Assembly: GCA_910585165.1 (NCBI GenBank)
Contig: CAJUBX010000030.1
Span: 1-23,940, forward strand
Direction of reading: 5' to 3'
DNA: 23,940 nt
Origin: an uncultured Oscillibacter sp.
GTDB lineage: Bacteria > Bacillota > Clostridia > Oscillospirales > Oscillospiraceae
Every line of letters begins with the position of its first letter. Position 1 is the first letter of the stretch. The position numbers and the translations under genes are program-made. Shown in pieces: positions 1 to 9,258 of the stretch. The notes beneath the pieces are model-generated. The model worked only from the letters and a program-made list of their open reading frames with translations. It did no database searches and was not told the DNA's origin.

Positions 1-2
1 TG

Positions 3-959
3 CTGCTGCCCTGGCACCGGGACCTGGACGGCCTGGAGGAGGCCCGGCTGAAGGATAAAAAATACGGCTCCACCAAGCAGGGCATCGCCCCCTTTTACTC
101 TGACAAGTACCAGAAAAAGACCGTCATGGCCGGGGAGCTCCTCTATCCCAGGCATCTCCGCTCCCACCTGGAGGATTTGCTGGAGTGGAAGAACCTGACC
201 TTGACCAAGGTCTACAACGCCCAGCCCTATACCATTGAACAGCTGATGGATTACGTGGCGGACTACGGCGAGAAAATCCGTCCCTTCATCCGGGACACCG
301 GCGCGTTTTTGCGCCAGGCCCAGTCCGAGAACAAGCGGGTCCTGTTCGAGGCCCAGCTGGGGGCCCTGCGGGACCTGGACTACGGCATCTACCCCTACAC
401 CACTTCCTCCAACGCCGTGGCGGCCTACGCCCCTGTGGGCTCCGGCCTGCCCTCCGTCCGCATCGACGAGGTCATCGGCGTAGTGAAGGCTTACTCCTCC
501 TGCGTGGGTGAGGGGCCTTTCACCTGCGAGTGGTTCGGCGAGGAGGCGGACAAGCTCCGCGAGGCCGGAAACGAGTACGGCGCGAAGACGGGCCGCCCCC
601 GCCGGGTGGGCCCCATCGACATCGTGGCCACCCGCTACGGCGTGCAGTGTCAGGCGGCGACCAACATCGCCCTGACTAAGCTGGACGTGCTGAGCTATAT
701 GGACCGGATTCCCATCTGCGCCCGGTACGAGCTGGGCAGCCAGCAGACGGACCGCTTCCCCTTCCCCTCCCTGCTGGCGGAGGCCAAGCCGGTGGTGGAG
801 TATATGCCCGGCTGGGGCTGCGACATCTCCGGCGCGCGGACCTGGGAGGACCTGCCGGAGGCTGCGCGGAAGTACGTGGAGTATATCGAGCGGGAGATCG
901 GCTGCCGCATCGGCTACGTTTCCGTCGGCCCGGAGCGGGACGCCATCATCATCCGCTGA
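3..959 (+). CDS. purA: Adenylosuccinate synthetase, C-terminal 318 residues (5' end outside window)
   Basis: Joins IMP and aspartate with GTP to form adenylosuccinate, the first step from IMP to AMP, in the cytoplasm. The reading frame is open from base 3, so roughly the first 105-110 residues (P-loop and catalytic Asp/His region) lie upstream. Visible family landmarks are a YPYTTSSN segment, VGEGPF, a TGRPRRVG arginine segment, LTKLDVL (guanine-binding region) and a C-terminal ISGARTWEDLP block close to the usual ITGART-type sequence. The loop that in most PurA proteins reads FEGAQG is FEAQLG here, and the residues after TSSN are AVAAY rather than TTAGG, so this is a divergent member. It ends 10 bases before purB, whose product uses its product, so the two are almost certainly one transcript. 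Identity is firm; full kinetic equivalence to classical PurA is inferred. Confidence 0.9.
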   Translation: MLPWHRDLDGLEEARLKDKKYGSTKQGIAPFYSDKYQKKTVMAGELLYPRHLRSHLEDLLEWKNLTLTKVYNAQPYTIEQLMDYVADYGEKIRPFIRDTGAFLRQAQSENKRVLFEAQLGALRDLDYGIYPYTTSSNAVAAYAPVGSGLPSVRIDEVIGVVKAYSSCVGEGPFTCEWFGEEADKLREAGNEYGAKTGRPRRVGPIDIVATRYGVQCQAATNIALTKLDVLSYMDRIPICARYELGSQQTDRFPFPSLLAEAKPVVEYMPGWGCDISGARTWEDLPEAARKYVEYIEREIGCRIGYVSVGPERDAIIIR

Positions 960-969
960 AGGAGGCGTC

Positions 970-2391
<1,422 letters not shown>

Positions 2392-2456
2392 CTCTCCTGA
2401 GGGAAAAGAACCGTCTGCGGTCCGTTCGGCCTGCGGACCTTGAAGAATTTTTGCCC

Positions 2457-2492
2457 AAAACGTCCGGGATGTTTCATCCCGGGCGTTTTGTT
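2457..2492 (+). terminator. Intrinsic terminator after purB
   Basis: A 15-bp stem (2457-2471 with 2475-2489, one G-T pair) has a TTT loop; the arms begin with AAAA and end with TTTT followed by GTT. It stands about 65 bases after the purB stop and ahead of the serC promoter, so it separates the purine and serine transcripts. Confidence 0.85.
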
Positions 2493-2619
2493 CCTCCCCT
2501 GACCCTGCCGCCTTTTCCCGCAGATTAAAACCTGTAAAAACCATCGGATTATAAAAGCGAATTGTTCTTTCAAACCACGCAAAATTTTTGTTTTTTACCA
2601 AAATCCCTTCCGCGCGCTG

Positions 2620-2647
2620 TTGAAAATTCCTGGAAGTATGGTATACT
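2620..2647 (+). promoter_or_regulatory. Sigma-A promoter for serC
   Basis: TTGAAA at 2620-2625 and TATACT at 2642-2647 are separated by 16 bases, giving a leader of about 60 bases before serC. The gap 2392-2714 otherwise holds the purB terminator and an AT-rich stretch (about 2523-2610) in which I see no gene. Confidence 0.7.
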
Positions 2648-2714
2648 GAAAAAAGGACAGGCTGCCCTTTCAAAACAGCAGCTAAACTTATTCACATGAA
2701 TGGAGGAACGCGCA

Positions 2715-3803
2715 ATGAAATATGGCCGCACGTATAATTTTTCCGCCGGGCCCGCCATGATGCCGGAGCCGGTGCTGGAGGAAATCGCCGCCGAGATGAT
2801 GAACTACCGCCAAAGCGGCATGTGCGTCATGGAGATGAGCCACCGGTCCAAGGTCTTCCAGCAGATTCGCGACGAGGCCGAGGCGGACCTTCGGAAGCTG
2901 ATGGGAATTCCTGATAACTACAAGGTCCTCTTCATCCAGGGCGGCGGCACGGTGCAGTTTGCCATGGTGGCCATGAACCTGATGAAAAACGGCCTGGGCT
3001 GCTACGTGGAAACCGGAGCCTGGTCCAAGAAGGCTATCGCCGAGGCGAAGAAGTACGGCGAGGTGAAAATTGTGGCCTCTTCCGCCGACAAGAACTTCTC
3101 CTATATCCCCGACTGCTCCAACCTGGACATCCCGGAAAACGCAGACTATGTCTATATCTGCGAAAACGAGACCATCAACGGCACCACGTATTTCCAGCTC
3201 CCCAATACCAAGGGCAAGGTCCTGGTCTCCGACCAGTCCAGCATGTTCCTCTCCCGTCCCTGCGACGTGGAGAAGTACGGCCTCATCTGGGGCGGCGTGC
3301 AGAAAAACGTGGGCCCGGCGGGCATGGCGGTGGTCATTATCCGGGAGGACCTGATCCGGGACGATCTTCCGAAATTCGTGCCCACCTATATGAGCTACAA
3401 GACCCACGCGGACAACGACTCCCTCTACAACACCCCCAACTGCTGGGCCATCTACTGCTGCGGCAAGGTCTTCAAATACCTGCTGGCAGGCGGCGGGCTG
3501 GAGGCCATGCATCAGCGGAATGTGGAGAAGGCCCAGATTCTCTACGACTTCCTGGACCAGTCCAAGCTCTTTACCGGGGCCGTGCGGAAGGAAGACCGGT
3601 CCTTGATGAACGTGCCCTTCGTCACCCCCAGCAAGGAGCAGGACGCGGATGTGGTGACCGCCAGCAAGGCCGCGGGTTTCGACAACCTGAAGGGCCACAA
3701 GAGCGTGGGCGGTCTCCGGGCGTCCATCTACAACGCCATGCCCAAGGAGGGCGTGGAGGCGCTGGTGCAGTTCCTGTCCAAGTACGAAAAGGAACACAGT
3801 TAA
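2715..3803 (+). CDS. serC: Phosphoserine aminotransferase
   Basis: PLP enzyme that transfers an amino group from glutamate to 3-phosphohydroxypyruvate, making 3-phosphoserine; it can also serve the PLP-synthesis homologue reaction. The product begins MKYGRTYNFSAGPA, the usual SerC N-terminus, and the Schiff-base lysine is in GVQKNVGPAG (about K197), close to the position in characterised enzymes. Length 362 is typical. An in-frame ATG exists at 2700, but the ribosome binding site GGAGGA lies at 2702-2707, inside that extension and 7 bases before the ATG at 2715, so 2715 is the start. It has its own promoter and leads the cluster serC, serA-like, serine dehydratase. Confidence 0.95.
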   Translation: MKYGRTYNFSAGPAMMPEPVLEEIAAEMMNYRQSGMCVMEMSHRSKVFQQIRDEAEADLRKLMGIPDNYKVLFIQGGGTVQFAMVAMNLMKNGLGCYVETGAWSKKAIAEAKKYGEVKIVASSADKNFSYIPDCSNLDIPENADYVYICENETINGTTYFQLPNTKGKVLVSDQSSMFLSRPCDVEKYGLIWGGVQKNVGPAGMAVVIIREDLIRDDLPKFVPTYMSYKTHADNDSLYNTPNCWAIYCCGKVFKYLLAGGGLEAMHQRNVEKAQILYDFLDQSKLFTGAVRKEDRSLMNVPFVTPSKEQDADVVTASKAAGFDNLKGHKSVGGLRASIYNAMPKEGVEALVQFLSKYEKEHS

Positions 3804-3808
3804 TCAAA

Positions 3809-3907
3809 AGGGGGCCGCGTCCCCCTGGACCCCTTCCGGATTGCCGGACATACCTGTCCCCCAATGGGTATGAGGAAGCCGACGGCGGCGCCCCTGGGGT
3901 GCGCCGC
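3809..3907. other. Run of three GC-rich hairpins between serC and the serA-like gene
   Basis: The 127-base gap holds hairpins at 3809-3826 (AGGGGG with CCCCCT), 3835-3848 (TCCGG with CCGGA) and 3885-3907 (GCGGCGC with GCGCCGC, plus inner CCC/GGG pairs). None has a following T-run, so they are poor intrinsic terminators. They may change mRNA stability or processing and so uncouple expression of the two genes; that role is inference. Confidence 0.55.
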
Positions 3908-3930
3908 AACAAAGAAAGGGGTACTGCACT

Positions 3931-4845
3931 ATGTTAAAGCGCGTATTGGTCACTGACGGAATGGACTCCTCCGCCGTTGAAAAGCTGAGAAACGACGGCT
4001 ATGAGGTTGTGGAGCAGTTCTATGAACCGGACGCCCTGGGTCCCGCCCTGCGGGACTTCGACGCGGTCATCATCCGCTCGGCCACGAAAATCAAGGAGCC
4101 GCAGATTGAGGCCGCCAAGGGCGGCCGCCTCAAGCTCATCGTCCGGGCCGGGGTGGGCATGGACAACATCGCCATCCCTTATGCCGAGGCGGCGGGCATC
4201 GCCGTGAGGAACACCCCCCGGGCCTCTTCCAACGCCGTGGCGGAGCTGGCCATGGCCCTGCTGTTCTCCTGCGCCCGGAATATCTCCATTGCCGGGCACA
4301 CCATGCGGGAGAACCGGTGGGAGAAGAAGGCCTATTCCAAGGGCTTTGAGCTGGCGGGAAAAACCGCCGGAATCATCGGCTACGGCCGCATCGGCCAATT
4401 GACGGGCGCCAAGTGCCAGGCCCTGGGGATGAAGGTCCTCTCCACGGTCCACCGGAACAAGCCGGAGGGCTGCGAGTGCGAAACCATGAAATTCGTTCCC
4501 ATGGATGAACTGCTGGCGCAGTCCGACGTGATCATCCTCTGCGCTCCCGGCGGGGAAAAGGCCCTGGTGGACCGGGAGAGCCTTGCCAAGATGAAAGACG
4601 GCGTGGTCGTGGTCAACGTCTCCCGGGGCAGCAACGTGGACGAGGCGGCGCTACTGGAGGCTCTGGAATCCGGGAAGGTCCGGGCGGCGGGGCTGGACGT
4701 GTGGATGAGCGAGAAGGACCCCAACTGGGCCCTGGCGGCGCACGCGGCGGTCTCCTGCACGCCCCACATCGGCGCGGGAACCAAGGAAGCGCAAAAGCGC
4801 ATCGGCGCGGAGCTGGTGGATATTGTCGAGGGCTTTGCGTTCTGA
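3931..4845 (+). CDS. serA: D-3-phosphoglycerate dehydrogenase-like 2-hydroxyacid dehydrogenase, without ACT domain
   Basis: Expected to oxidise 3-phosphoglycerate to 3-phosphohydroxypyruvate with NAD+, supplying the substrate of SerC. The dinucleotide-binding turn is GYGRIG (about 150-155), and the family catalytic set is visible: R232 in NVSRGS, an acidic residue after GLDVWMSE, and H279 in CTPHIG. At 304 residues it has only the substrate- and NAD-binding domains; the C-terminal ACT/ASB domains that give serine feedback inhibition in many SerA proteins are absent. The start has an AAAGGGG site 9 bases upstream. The position directly after serC supports the serine role; the general family also includes other 2-hydroxyacid dehydrogenases, so substrate is inferred from context. 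Confidence 0.88.
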   Translation: MLKRVLVTDGMDSSAVEKLRNDGYEVVEQFYEPDALGPALRDFDAVIIRSATKIKEPQIEAAKGGRLKLIVRAGVGMDNIAIPYAEAAGIAVRNTPRASSNAVAELAMALLFSCARNISIAGHTMRENRWEKKAYSKGFELAGKTAGIIGYGRIGQLTGAKCQALGMKVLSTVHRNKPEGCECETMKFVPMDELLAQSDVIILCAPGGEKALVDRESLAKMKDGVVVVNVSRGSNVDEAALLEALESGKVRAAGLDVWMSEKDPNWALAAHAAVSCTPHIGAGTKEAQKRIGAELVDIVEGFAF

Positions 4846-4847
4846 CT

Positions 4848-6071
4848 ATGAGGTCCATTCACGACGTATACAAGGTTGGCCGGGGCCCCTCCAGCTCGCA
4901 CACCATGGGGCCCGCCAGGGCCGCCGCCCTTTTTCGGGAGGAAACGCCCGAAGCGGATTCCTACCGCGCGGTCCTCTACGGATCGCTGTCCAAAACCGGA
5001 AAAGGCCACGGTACGGACCGGATCCTGGCGGAAACCTTCGCGCCTCTCCCGGCGGAAATCATTTTTTCCCGGGAGACGGTGGAGAAGCATCCCAACACGA
5101 TGGACCTCACCGCCCTCAAGGGCGGGCAGGAGCTGCGCACCCAGCGGGTCTACAGCGTCGGCGGCGGGGACCTGGAGTTTGAGAGCCGCCCCGCCCCCGG
5201 GCAGGGGGGCGACGCCTATCTTGAAAACTCCTTCGCTGAAATCAAGCAGTTTTGCGAGTTCCGCTACATCAGCCTCACCGACTATGTGGAGCTGAACGAG
5301 GGCCCGGATATCTGGGACCGCATGCTGGAAATCTGGGCCGTCATGCAGAATTCCATTCAAGAGGGCCTCGCCGCCTCGGGAGAGCTGCCCGGAGGGCTGC
5401 ACATTGAGCGGAAAGCCAAATCCATCTACGACCACATTCTGGTCAATAAGCACCCGGAAATCATAGAGTGCCAGCGGGTCTGCTCTTACGCCTACGCCGT
5501 GTCGGAGCAAAACGCCGACAACGGCGTCATCGTCACCGCTCCCACCTGCGGCTCCTGCGGCGTTCTTCCGGCGGTTTTGTACTATTTCAAGGATAAACGG
5601 GGCCTCAGCGACATGGACATCGCCCACGCCTTGGGCGTAGCGGGGCTGTTCGGGGGGCTTGCAAAGCACAACGCCTCCGTTTCCGGGGCGGAGTGCGGCT
5701 GCCAGGCGGAAATCGGCGTGGCCTGCGCCATGGCCGCCGCCGCTCTGGGCCAGCTTTTCGGGTATTCCATCAAGCGAATTGAGTATGCCGCCGAGGTGGC
5801 CCTGGAGCATCATCTGGGCCTGACCTGCGACCCTATCTGCGGACTGGTACAGATTCCCTGTATCGAGCGCAACGCCGTGGCGGCTATGCGGGCCATCAAT
5901 TCTGCGAATCTGGCCTACTTTCTGGCGGATACCCGGCGCATCAGCTATGACATGGTGCTTAAAACGATGTATGAAACCGGCATCCATTTAAACCGGAACT
6001 ACCGGGAAACCTCTGAGGGAGGATTGGCCAGGCTTTATTCCCGGCGGGGACAAAGCGGATACGGGCGCTGA
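4848..6071 (+). CDS. sdaA: L-serine dehydratase (serine ammonia-lyase), iron-sulfur type, single chain
   Basis: Deaminates L-serine to pyruvate and ammonia using a catalytic [4Fe-4S] cluster. The ATG at 4848 lies two bases after the preceding stop codon and gives 407 residues beginning with the beta-domain motif GPSSSHTMGP (about 13-22). The alpha domain has APTCGSCGVLPA (231-242). Three cysteines, C285, C327 and C338, have the 42- and 11-residue spacing of the cluster ligands known in the characterised Legionella enzyme. The beta and alpha parts are fused, unlike the two-subunit Bacillus/Clostridium form. I see no cysteine at the extreme C-terminus, where some homologues place one in the active site. 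Frame remains open upstream inside serA, but the next upstream start would need a 147-base overlap. Translational coupling to serA is likely. Confidence 0.93.
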   Translation: MRSIHDVYKVGRGPSSSHTMGPARAAALFREETPEADSYRAVLYGSLSKTGKGHGTDRILAETFAPLPAEIIFSRETVEKHPNTMDLTALKGGQELRTQRVYSVGGGDLEFESRPAPGQGGDAYLENSFAEIKQFCEFRYISLTDYVELNEGPDIWDRMLEIWAVMQNSIQEGLAASGELPGGLHIERKAKSIYDHILVNKHPEIIECQRVCSYAYAVSEQNADNGVIVTAPTCGSCGVLPAVLYYFKDKRGLSDMDIAHALGVAGLFGGLAKHNASVSGAECGCQAEIGVACAMAAAALGQLFGYSIKRIEYAAEVALEHHLGLTCDPICGLVQIPCIERNAVAAMRAINSANLAYFLADTRRISYDMVLKTMYETGIHLNRNYRETSEGGLARLYSRRGQSGYGR

Positions 6072-6075
6072 CATG

Positions 6076-6122
6076 CAAGGAGTGAAACAGCCGCGGCTGT
6101 TTCACTCCTTGATTCGCTTTTT
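6076..6122 (+). terminator. 36-bp perfect palindrome acting as terminator after sdaA
   Basis: Positions 6076-6111 are a perfect palindrome (18-base halves, centre CCGCGG), beginning five bases after the sdaA stop and followed by ATTCGCTTTTT. A rightward transcript would fold into a very long hairpin before a T-run, so it fits termination of the serine operon. The leftward gene at 6140 ends just beyond it, but no T-run exists on that side. Confidence 0.75.
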
Positions 6123-6139
6123 CCTGTGTTCGGCCTTCC

Positions 6140-7414
6140 CTACTCGATTTCATACAGGGAATCCAGCACCAGCCAGACCTGCGAGAAGGGCCGCATGAGG
6201 TTCCAGAATCCCGCCCCCCGGAATCCATATTCAGCGATTAAACGGAGCTTGGCCTCCATGCTCCTGGCATCCTCAAACCAGACCTCGTGGTCGGCGCCTC
6301 CGGCGTCGGTGTAGTGAAAAAAGGGGGATTGGGCCGTCTCATTGTACTGAATGGGAACGCCGTACTGGACGGCCAGCTCAATGGCCCGCTGATTGGAAAT
6401 TGACTGGGCCCGGGTCTGCCCTTGGATGAAGGGCAAGGGCCAGTCGTAGCCATAGTTGGGCACGCCCAGAAAGATTTTTTCCGCCGGGATTTCGGTGACG
6501 GCGTAGTCCAATACCGCCCGGACATTCGGGAGGGGAGCGACTGCCATGGGCGGGCCGTAAGTGTATCCCCACTCATATGTCATCAGCAGCACCCCATCCA
6601 CCGCCGCCGACACAGCGGCGTAATCATGCCCTTCATACAGTAGTCCCCTCTGACGGGTATCCGTCTTCGGCGCCAGCGCCGCCCAAAGGAACCGTCCCTG
6701 GGCCGCCAGCAGCTGCCGCAGCCGCCCTAAAAACGCCGCATAGGCCCCTGCCAGCTGTCCGGGCAGATACTCGAAGTCCACATCCAGCCCCGCAAAACCC
6801 TTCCGCAATACCGTTTGCAGCACCTCCGCCGCCAGCCGCCCCTGGGCCTCGTAATCCGTCAGGATAAACGTTGCCCGGCCCGTATCGAACTGTCCGGCCT
6901 CTGTCAGCGTCGACAGATGCATCACCGGCTTCGTCCCCCTCTCCCGGGCCGCCTCCAGCATGGCCCCGTCGTCCAGGGGCAGAAGCCCTCCCTCTGCCGT
7001 GATGCCGTAAGTAAACGGAGCCATGGCGGAGAGATAGGGCAGCTGCTCCGACAGAAGCTCCGGGGCGATGAAGGGATAGGCGTAGCCGTTGAACACGCCC
7101 TCTCCAATCGCTTCTCCAAAATAAGAAATTACCAGAAGCTGGCCTGCCTCCAGCGCCTCCCTGCCCCCCAGGGCCCAGTTGTTCCGCCACAGCTGCCGGA
7201 CAGTGGTTCCATACTGCTCCGCGATGGAGGTCAGCGTTTCCCCCGCCGCCACTACATGCACCGCCCTCGGAAACCGTACCACCAGCGTCTGCCCCACTGC
7301 CAGGGCGTAGTCCGGCGGAAGCTCGTTGTCCGCCGCCAGCTGCTTCGGAGCCACGCCGTACCCGGCGGCAATAGAGTCCACAGTCTCCCCCGGGCTCACC
7401 ACATGAATTGTCAT
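6140..7414 (-). CDS. sleL: LysM-GH18 spore-cortex-lytic/germination glycosidase (SleL/YaaH-like)
   Basis: Probable N-acetylglucosaminidase that breaks modified spore-cortex peptidoglycan during germination, held in the spore coat. The 424-residue protein has two N-terminal LysM repeats (about 2-46 and 51-96: HVVSPGET and HVVAAGET openings) that bind peptidoglycan, then a glycoside hydrolase 18 barrel (about 105-420). The GH18 DxDxE motif is LDVDFEY with D211, D213 and E215. There is no signal peptide, as in Bacillus SleL/YaaH, which is loaded from the mother cell. The start has GAGGTG about 8 bases upstream. It is monocistronic here and convergent with sdaA. The exact bond cleaved is inferred from family. 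Confidence 0.88.
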   Translation of the reverse strand: MTIHVVSPGETVDSIAAGYGVAPKQLAADNELPPDYALAVGQTLVVRFPRAVHVVAAGETLTSIAEQYGTTVRQLWRNNWALGGREALEAGQLLVISYFGEAIGEGVFNGYAYPFIAPELLSEQLPYLSAMAPFTYGITAEGGLLPLDDGAMLEAARERGTKPVMHLSTLTEAGQFDTGRATFILTDYEAQGRLAAEVLQTVLRKGFAGLDVDFEYLPGQLAGAYAAFLGRLRQLLAAQGRFLWAALAPKTDTRQRGLLYEGHDYAAVSAAVDGVLLMTYEWGYTYGPPMAVAPLPNVRAVLDYAVTEIPAEKIFLGVPNYGYDWPLPFIQGQTRAQSISNQRAIELAVQYGVPIQYNETAQSPFFHYTDAGGADHEVWFEDARSMEAKLRLIAEYGFRGAGFWNLMRPFSQVWLVLDSLYEIE

Positions 7415-7436
7415 ACGCCTTCACCTCTTTCGCAAA

Positions 7437-7444
7437 ACCCTATG
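7437..7444 (-). promoter_or_regulatory. Possible mother-cell sigma (E/K) -10 element of the sleL-like gene
   Basis: On the leftward strand CATAGGGT occurs about 23 bases before the start codon and resembles the CATA-type -10 element of sporulation sigma E/K promoters. No convincing -35 element was found, so this is a weak call supported mostly by the nature of the gene. Confidence 0.25.
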
Positions 7445-7534
7445 TCCGCCCCTTTGTCCCCTATGCGGGCTTTCCCGCATATCCGGCCGCCTTCCGCCAT
7501 ATCTATGGAATAACCGGACAAGGAGGCTTTGCGG

Positions 7535-8617
7535 ATGAAGAAACGGCGGAAGTGGACCCGGTATCTGACCCCCGGCCTGGTCTTTCAATCCGTGCTGATC
7601 GGCGGCGGCTACGGCACCGGGGCGGAAATCGCCCAATATTTCGGGAAACACGGCCTGCTGGGGGGCCTTCTGGCCCTGGGCGCGGCGGCGGCGGCCTGGG
7701 CCCTGCTCTGCGCCGTCACGTTCGAGTTTGTCCGCGTCTTCCGGACCTATGATTACGGCTCCATGATGCGCCGCCTCCTGGGCCGGGCGGGATTCCTCTA
7801 CGACCTCTGCTTTTACGCCATGCTTCTCCTGGTGCTGGGGGTAGTCAACGCCACCGCCGCCGCCATGGTTCACTCCCTGACGGGACTGCCCCCCTGGGCG
7901 GGCGTGGCGCTCCTCTCCGCCGGCGTGGCCGCCCTGGTGCTGCGGGGAACGGAAACCATGGAAAAAGCCCTGTCCCTCTGGGCCTATGTGCTTTACGCCG
8001 TCTTTCTCCTCTTTTTCGCCGCCGTCTTCCTGCGCTTCGGGGATTCTATCGTCTTCGAGCTCCAGCGGCGGGAGATCGGCCCCGGCTGGCTCCTGGACGG
8101 CCTGCGCTATGCCTCTTACAATCTAATCTGCGTCTCCATGATACTCTACACCCTCCGGGACCTCCGAAGCCGCCGGGAAGCCGTAGCCTGCGGGGTGCTG
8201 GCGGGAATTTTGGGGGCGGCGCCCGCCCTGCCGCTGCTGCTGGCCATGGGCAGCGGCCTCCCGGCGGCCCTGGCTGCGGAAACCCCGGTGACTGCCATTT
8301 TTGAGCGTCTGGACCTTCCCTGGCTGTACATCCTTTTTGAAATTGTCCTTTTCGGCACGCTGATTGAGACGGCCGCCGGATTCATCAAGGCTCTGGAGGA
8401 CCGGATTGAGCGGTCGTTGTTTCGGGGGCGGTCCTTCGAGCTTGCCCGGCCTCTTGTCACCGGGGCGGTGACCGCTCTTGGAATCTGCGTCTCCACGTTC
8501 GGCCTGACGGAACTCATCGGCAAGGGCTACGGCGCCATCAGCCTCGGCGCGCTGCTCCTGTTCGCCTTGCCCATGCTGACGGCGGGAATCCGCATGATCC
8601 GGCGCTTTGGAGGCTGA
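7535..8617 (+). CDS. YkvI-like multi-spanning membrane protein
   Basis: Integral membrane protein of 360 residues with about ten hydrophobic spans. After a basic start (MKKRRKWTRY) it has GLVFQSVLIGGGYGTGAEI, a glycine-rich first span that resembles the opening of the uncharacterised YkvI family and of APC-type transporters, in which this unwound region binds substrate. A transport role is therefore plausible, with substrate unknown. A TTG in frame at 7529 is too close to the AAGGAGG site (7520-7526); the ATG at 7535 has 8-base spacing and is chosen. It is transcribed away from the sleL-like gene; a symmetric hairpin, TATGCGGG with CCCGCATA at 7462-7481, lies between them. Confidence 0.75.
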   Translation: MKKRRKWTRYLTPGLVFQSVLIGGGYGTGAEIAQYFGKHGLLGGLLALGAAAAAWALLCAVTFEFVRVFRTYDYGSMMRRLLGRAGFLYDLCFYAMLLLVLGVVNATAAAMVHSLTGLPPWAGVALLSAGVAALVLRGTETMEKALSLWAYVLYAVFLLFFAAVFLRFGDSIVFELQRREIGPGWLLDGLRYASYNLICVSMILYTLRDLRSRREAVACGVLAGILGAAPALPLLLAMGSGLPAALAAETPVTAIFERLDLPWLYILFEIVLFGTLIETAAGFIKALEDRIERSLFRGRSFELARPLVTGAVTALGICVSTFGLTELIGKGYGAISLGALLLFALPMLTAGIRMIRRFGG

Positions 8618-8630
8618 GGGCCTCCCTCCG

Positions 8631-8653
8631 GCGCCTTTCGGCGCTTTCTCTTT
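8631..8653 (+). terminator. Probable terminator after the YkvI-like gene
   Basis: GCGCC (8631-8635) pairs with GGCGC (8640-8644) around a TTTC loop and is followed by TTTCTCTTT. The stem is short but GC-only, and a second small hairpin spans the stop codon. Confidence 0.5.
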
Positions 8654-8716
8654 GGCCCTTCCAAAATTCTCTCCCTTTTTTTGGCGTCCTCTCCGGGAGT
8701 TTGTCCCATCCCGGGC

Positions 8717-8745
8717 TTGTAATCCCCGCCGCCTTATGGTATACT
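8717..8745 (+). promoter_or_regulatory. Promoter for the bactofilin gene
   Basis: TTGTAA at 8717-8722 and TATACT at 8740-8745 have a 17-base spacer; the -10 is preceded by TATGG as in the serC promoter. The start codon follows about 30 bases later. Confidence 0.65.
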
Positions 8746-8775
8746 AACTTCAATTTCGCAAACGAGGTGAATGAA

Positions 8776-9258
8776 ATGGCTTTTTTTGGCGGACAGCCCA
8801 AAACTCCCCCTGCGGCGGAGCCTCAGGCCAGCAGTGACCAGCAAAACGGCGTAGATATTCCCGAGCTCCCCGAGCCCCGGAGCAATACCGTCATTGCCAA
8901 GGACCTGGTGGTCACCGGCAAGCTCAGCGGCGAGGGCGTTGTCCAAATTGAGGGCACCGTGGAAGGCGAGGTCAATCTGAAGGGCTATGTCATCGTGACG
9001 GCTACCGGCAGGGTGAAGGGGCCCCTGGAAGCGGATGTAATCCGCGTCGCCGGGCAGGTAGAGGGCAACCTGATCTCCCATGACCATGTTCAGCTGGAGC
9101 GTACCGGCACCATCAACGGCGACGTGACCACAGTCTCCTTCGTCATTGAAAACGGCGGCCGCCTCAACGGCCGGACCACCATGGTCCCGGAGCAGGCGTC
9201 CATCCCCCATGTGGAGGGCCTCGCCCCGTCCAAGACGGAGGAGGAGCCCGAAGATTAA
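8776..9258 (+). CDS. Bactofilin-family polymer-forming protein
   Basis: Small cytoskeletal protein expected to self-assemble into filaments without nucleotide and to position envelope or spore/cell-shape factors. The 160 residues show a disordered Pro/Gln-rich N-terminus (1-35), a central beta-helix (about 38-136) with the short repeated hydrophobic-glycine pattern KLSGEGVVQIEGTVEGEV typical of the family, and an acidic tail ending EEEPED. The ATG at 8776 follows GAGGTGA with 6-base spacing; the ATG at 8771 is out of frame. The TAA stop at 9256-9258 is the left copy of a 3-bp repeat bounding the adjacent mobile-type element, so the native 3' end may have been altered. Confidence 0.88.
   Translation: MAFFGGQPKTPPAAEPQASSDQQNGVDIPELPEPRSNTVIAKDLVVTGKLSGEGVVQIEGTVEGEVNLKGYVIVTATGRVKGPLEADVIRVAGQVEGNLISHDHVQLERTGTINGDVTTVSFVIENGGRLNGRTTMVPEQASIPHVEGLAPSKTEEEPED

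Noticed and set aside
2401..2445. GGTCCG/CGGACC hairpin after purB as a second terminator
   Set aside because: Only six pairs with a nine-base loop and no following T-run; the hairpin at 2457 explains termination better.
4701..4847. Upstream extension of the serine dehydratase frame
   Set aside because: It runs out of frame inside serA; the ATG at 4848 gives the canonical GPSSSHTMGP N-terminus and lies right after the serA stop.
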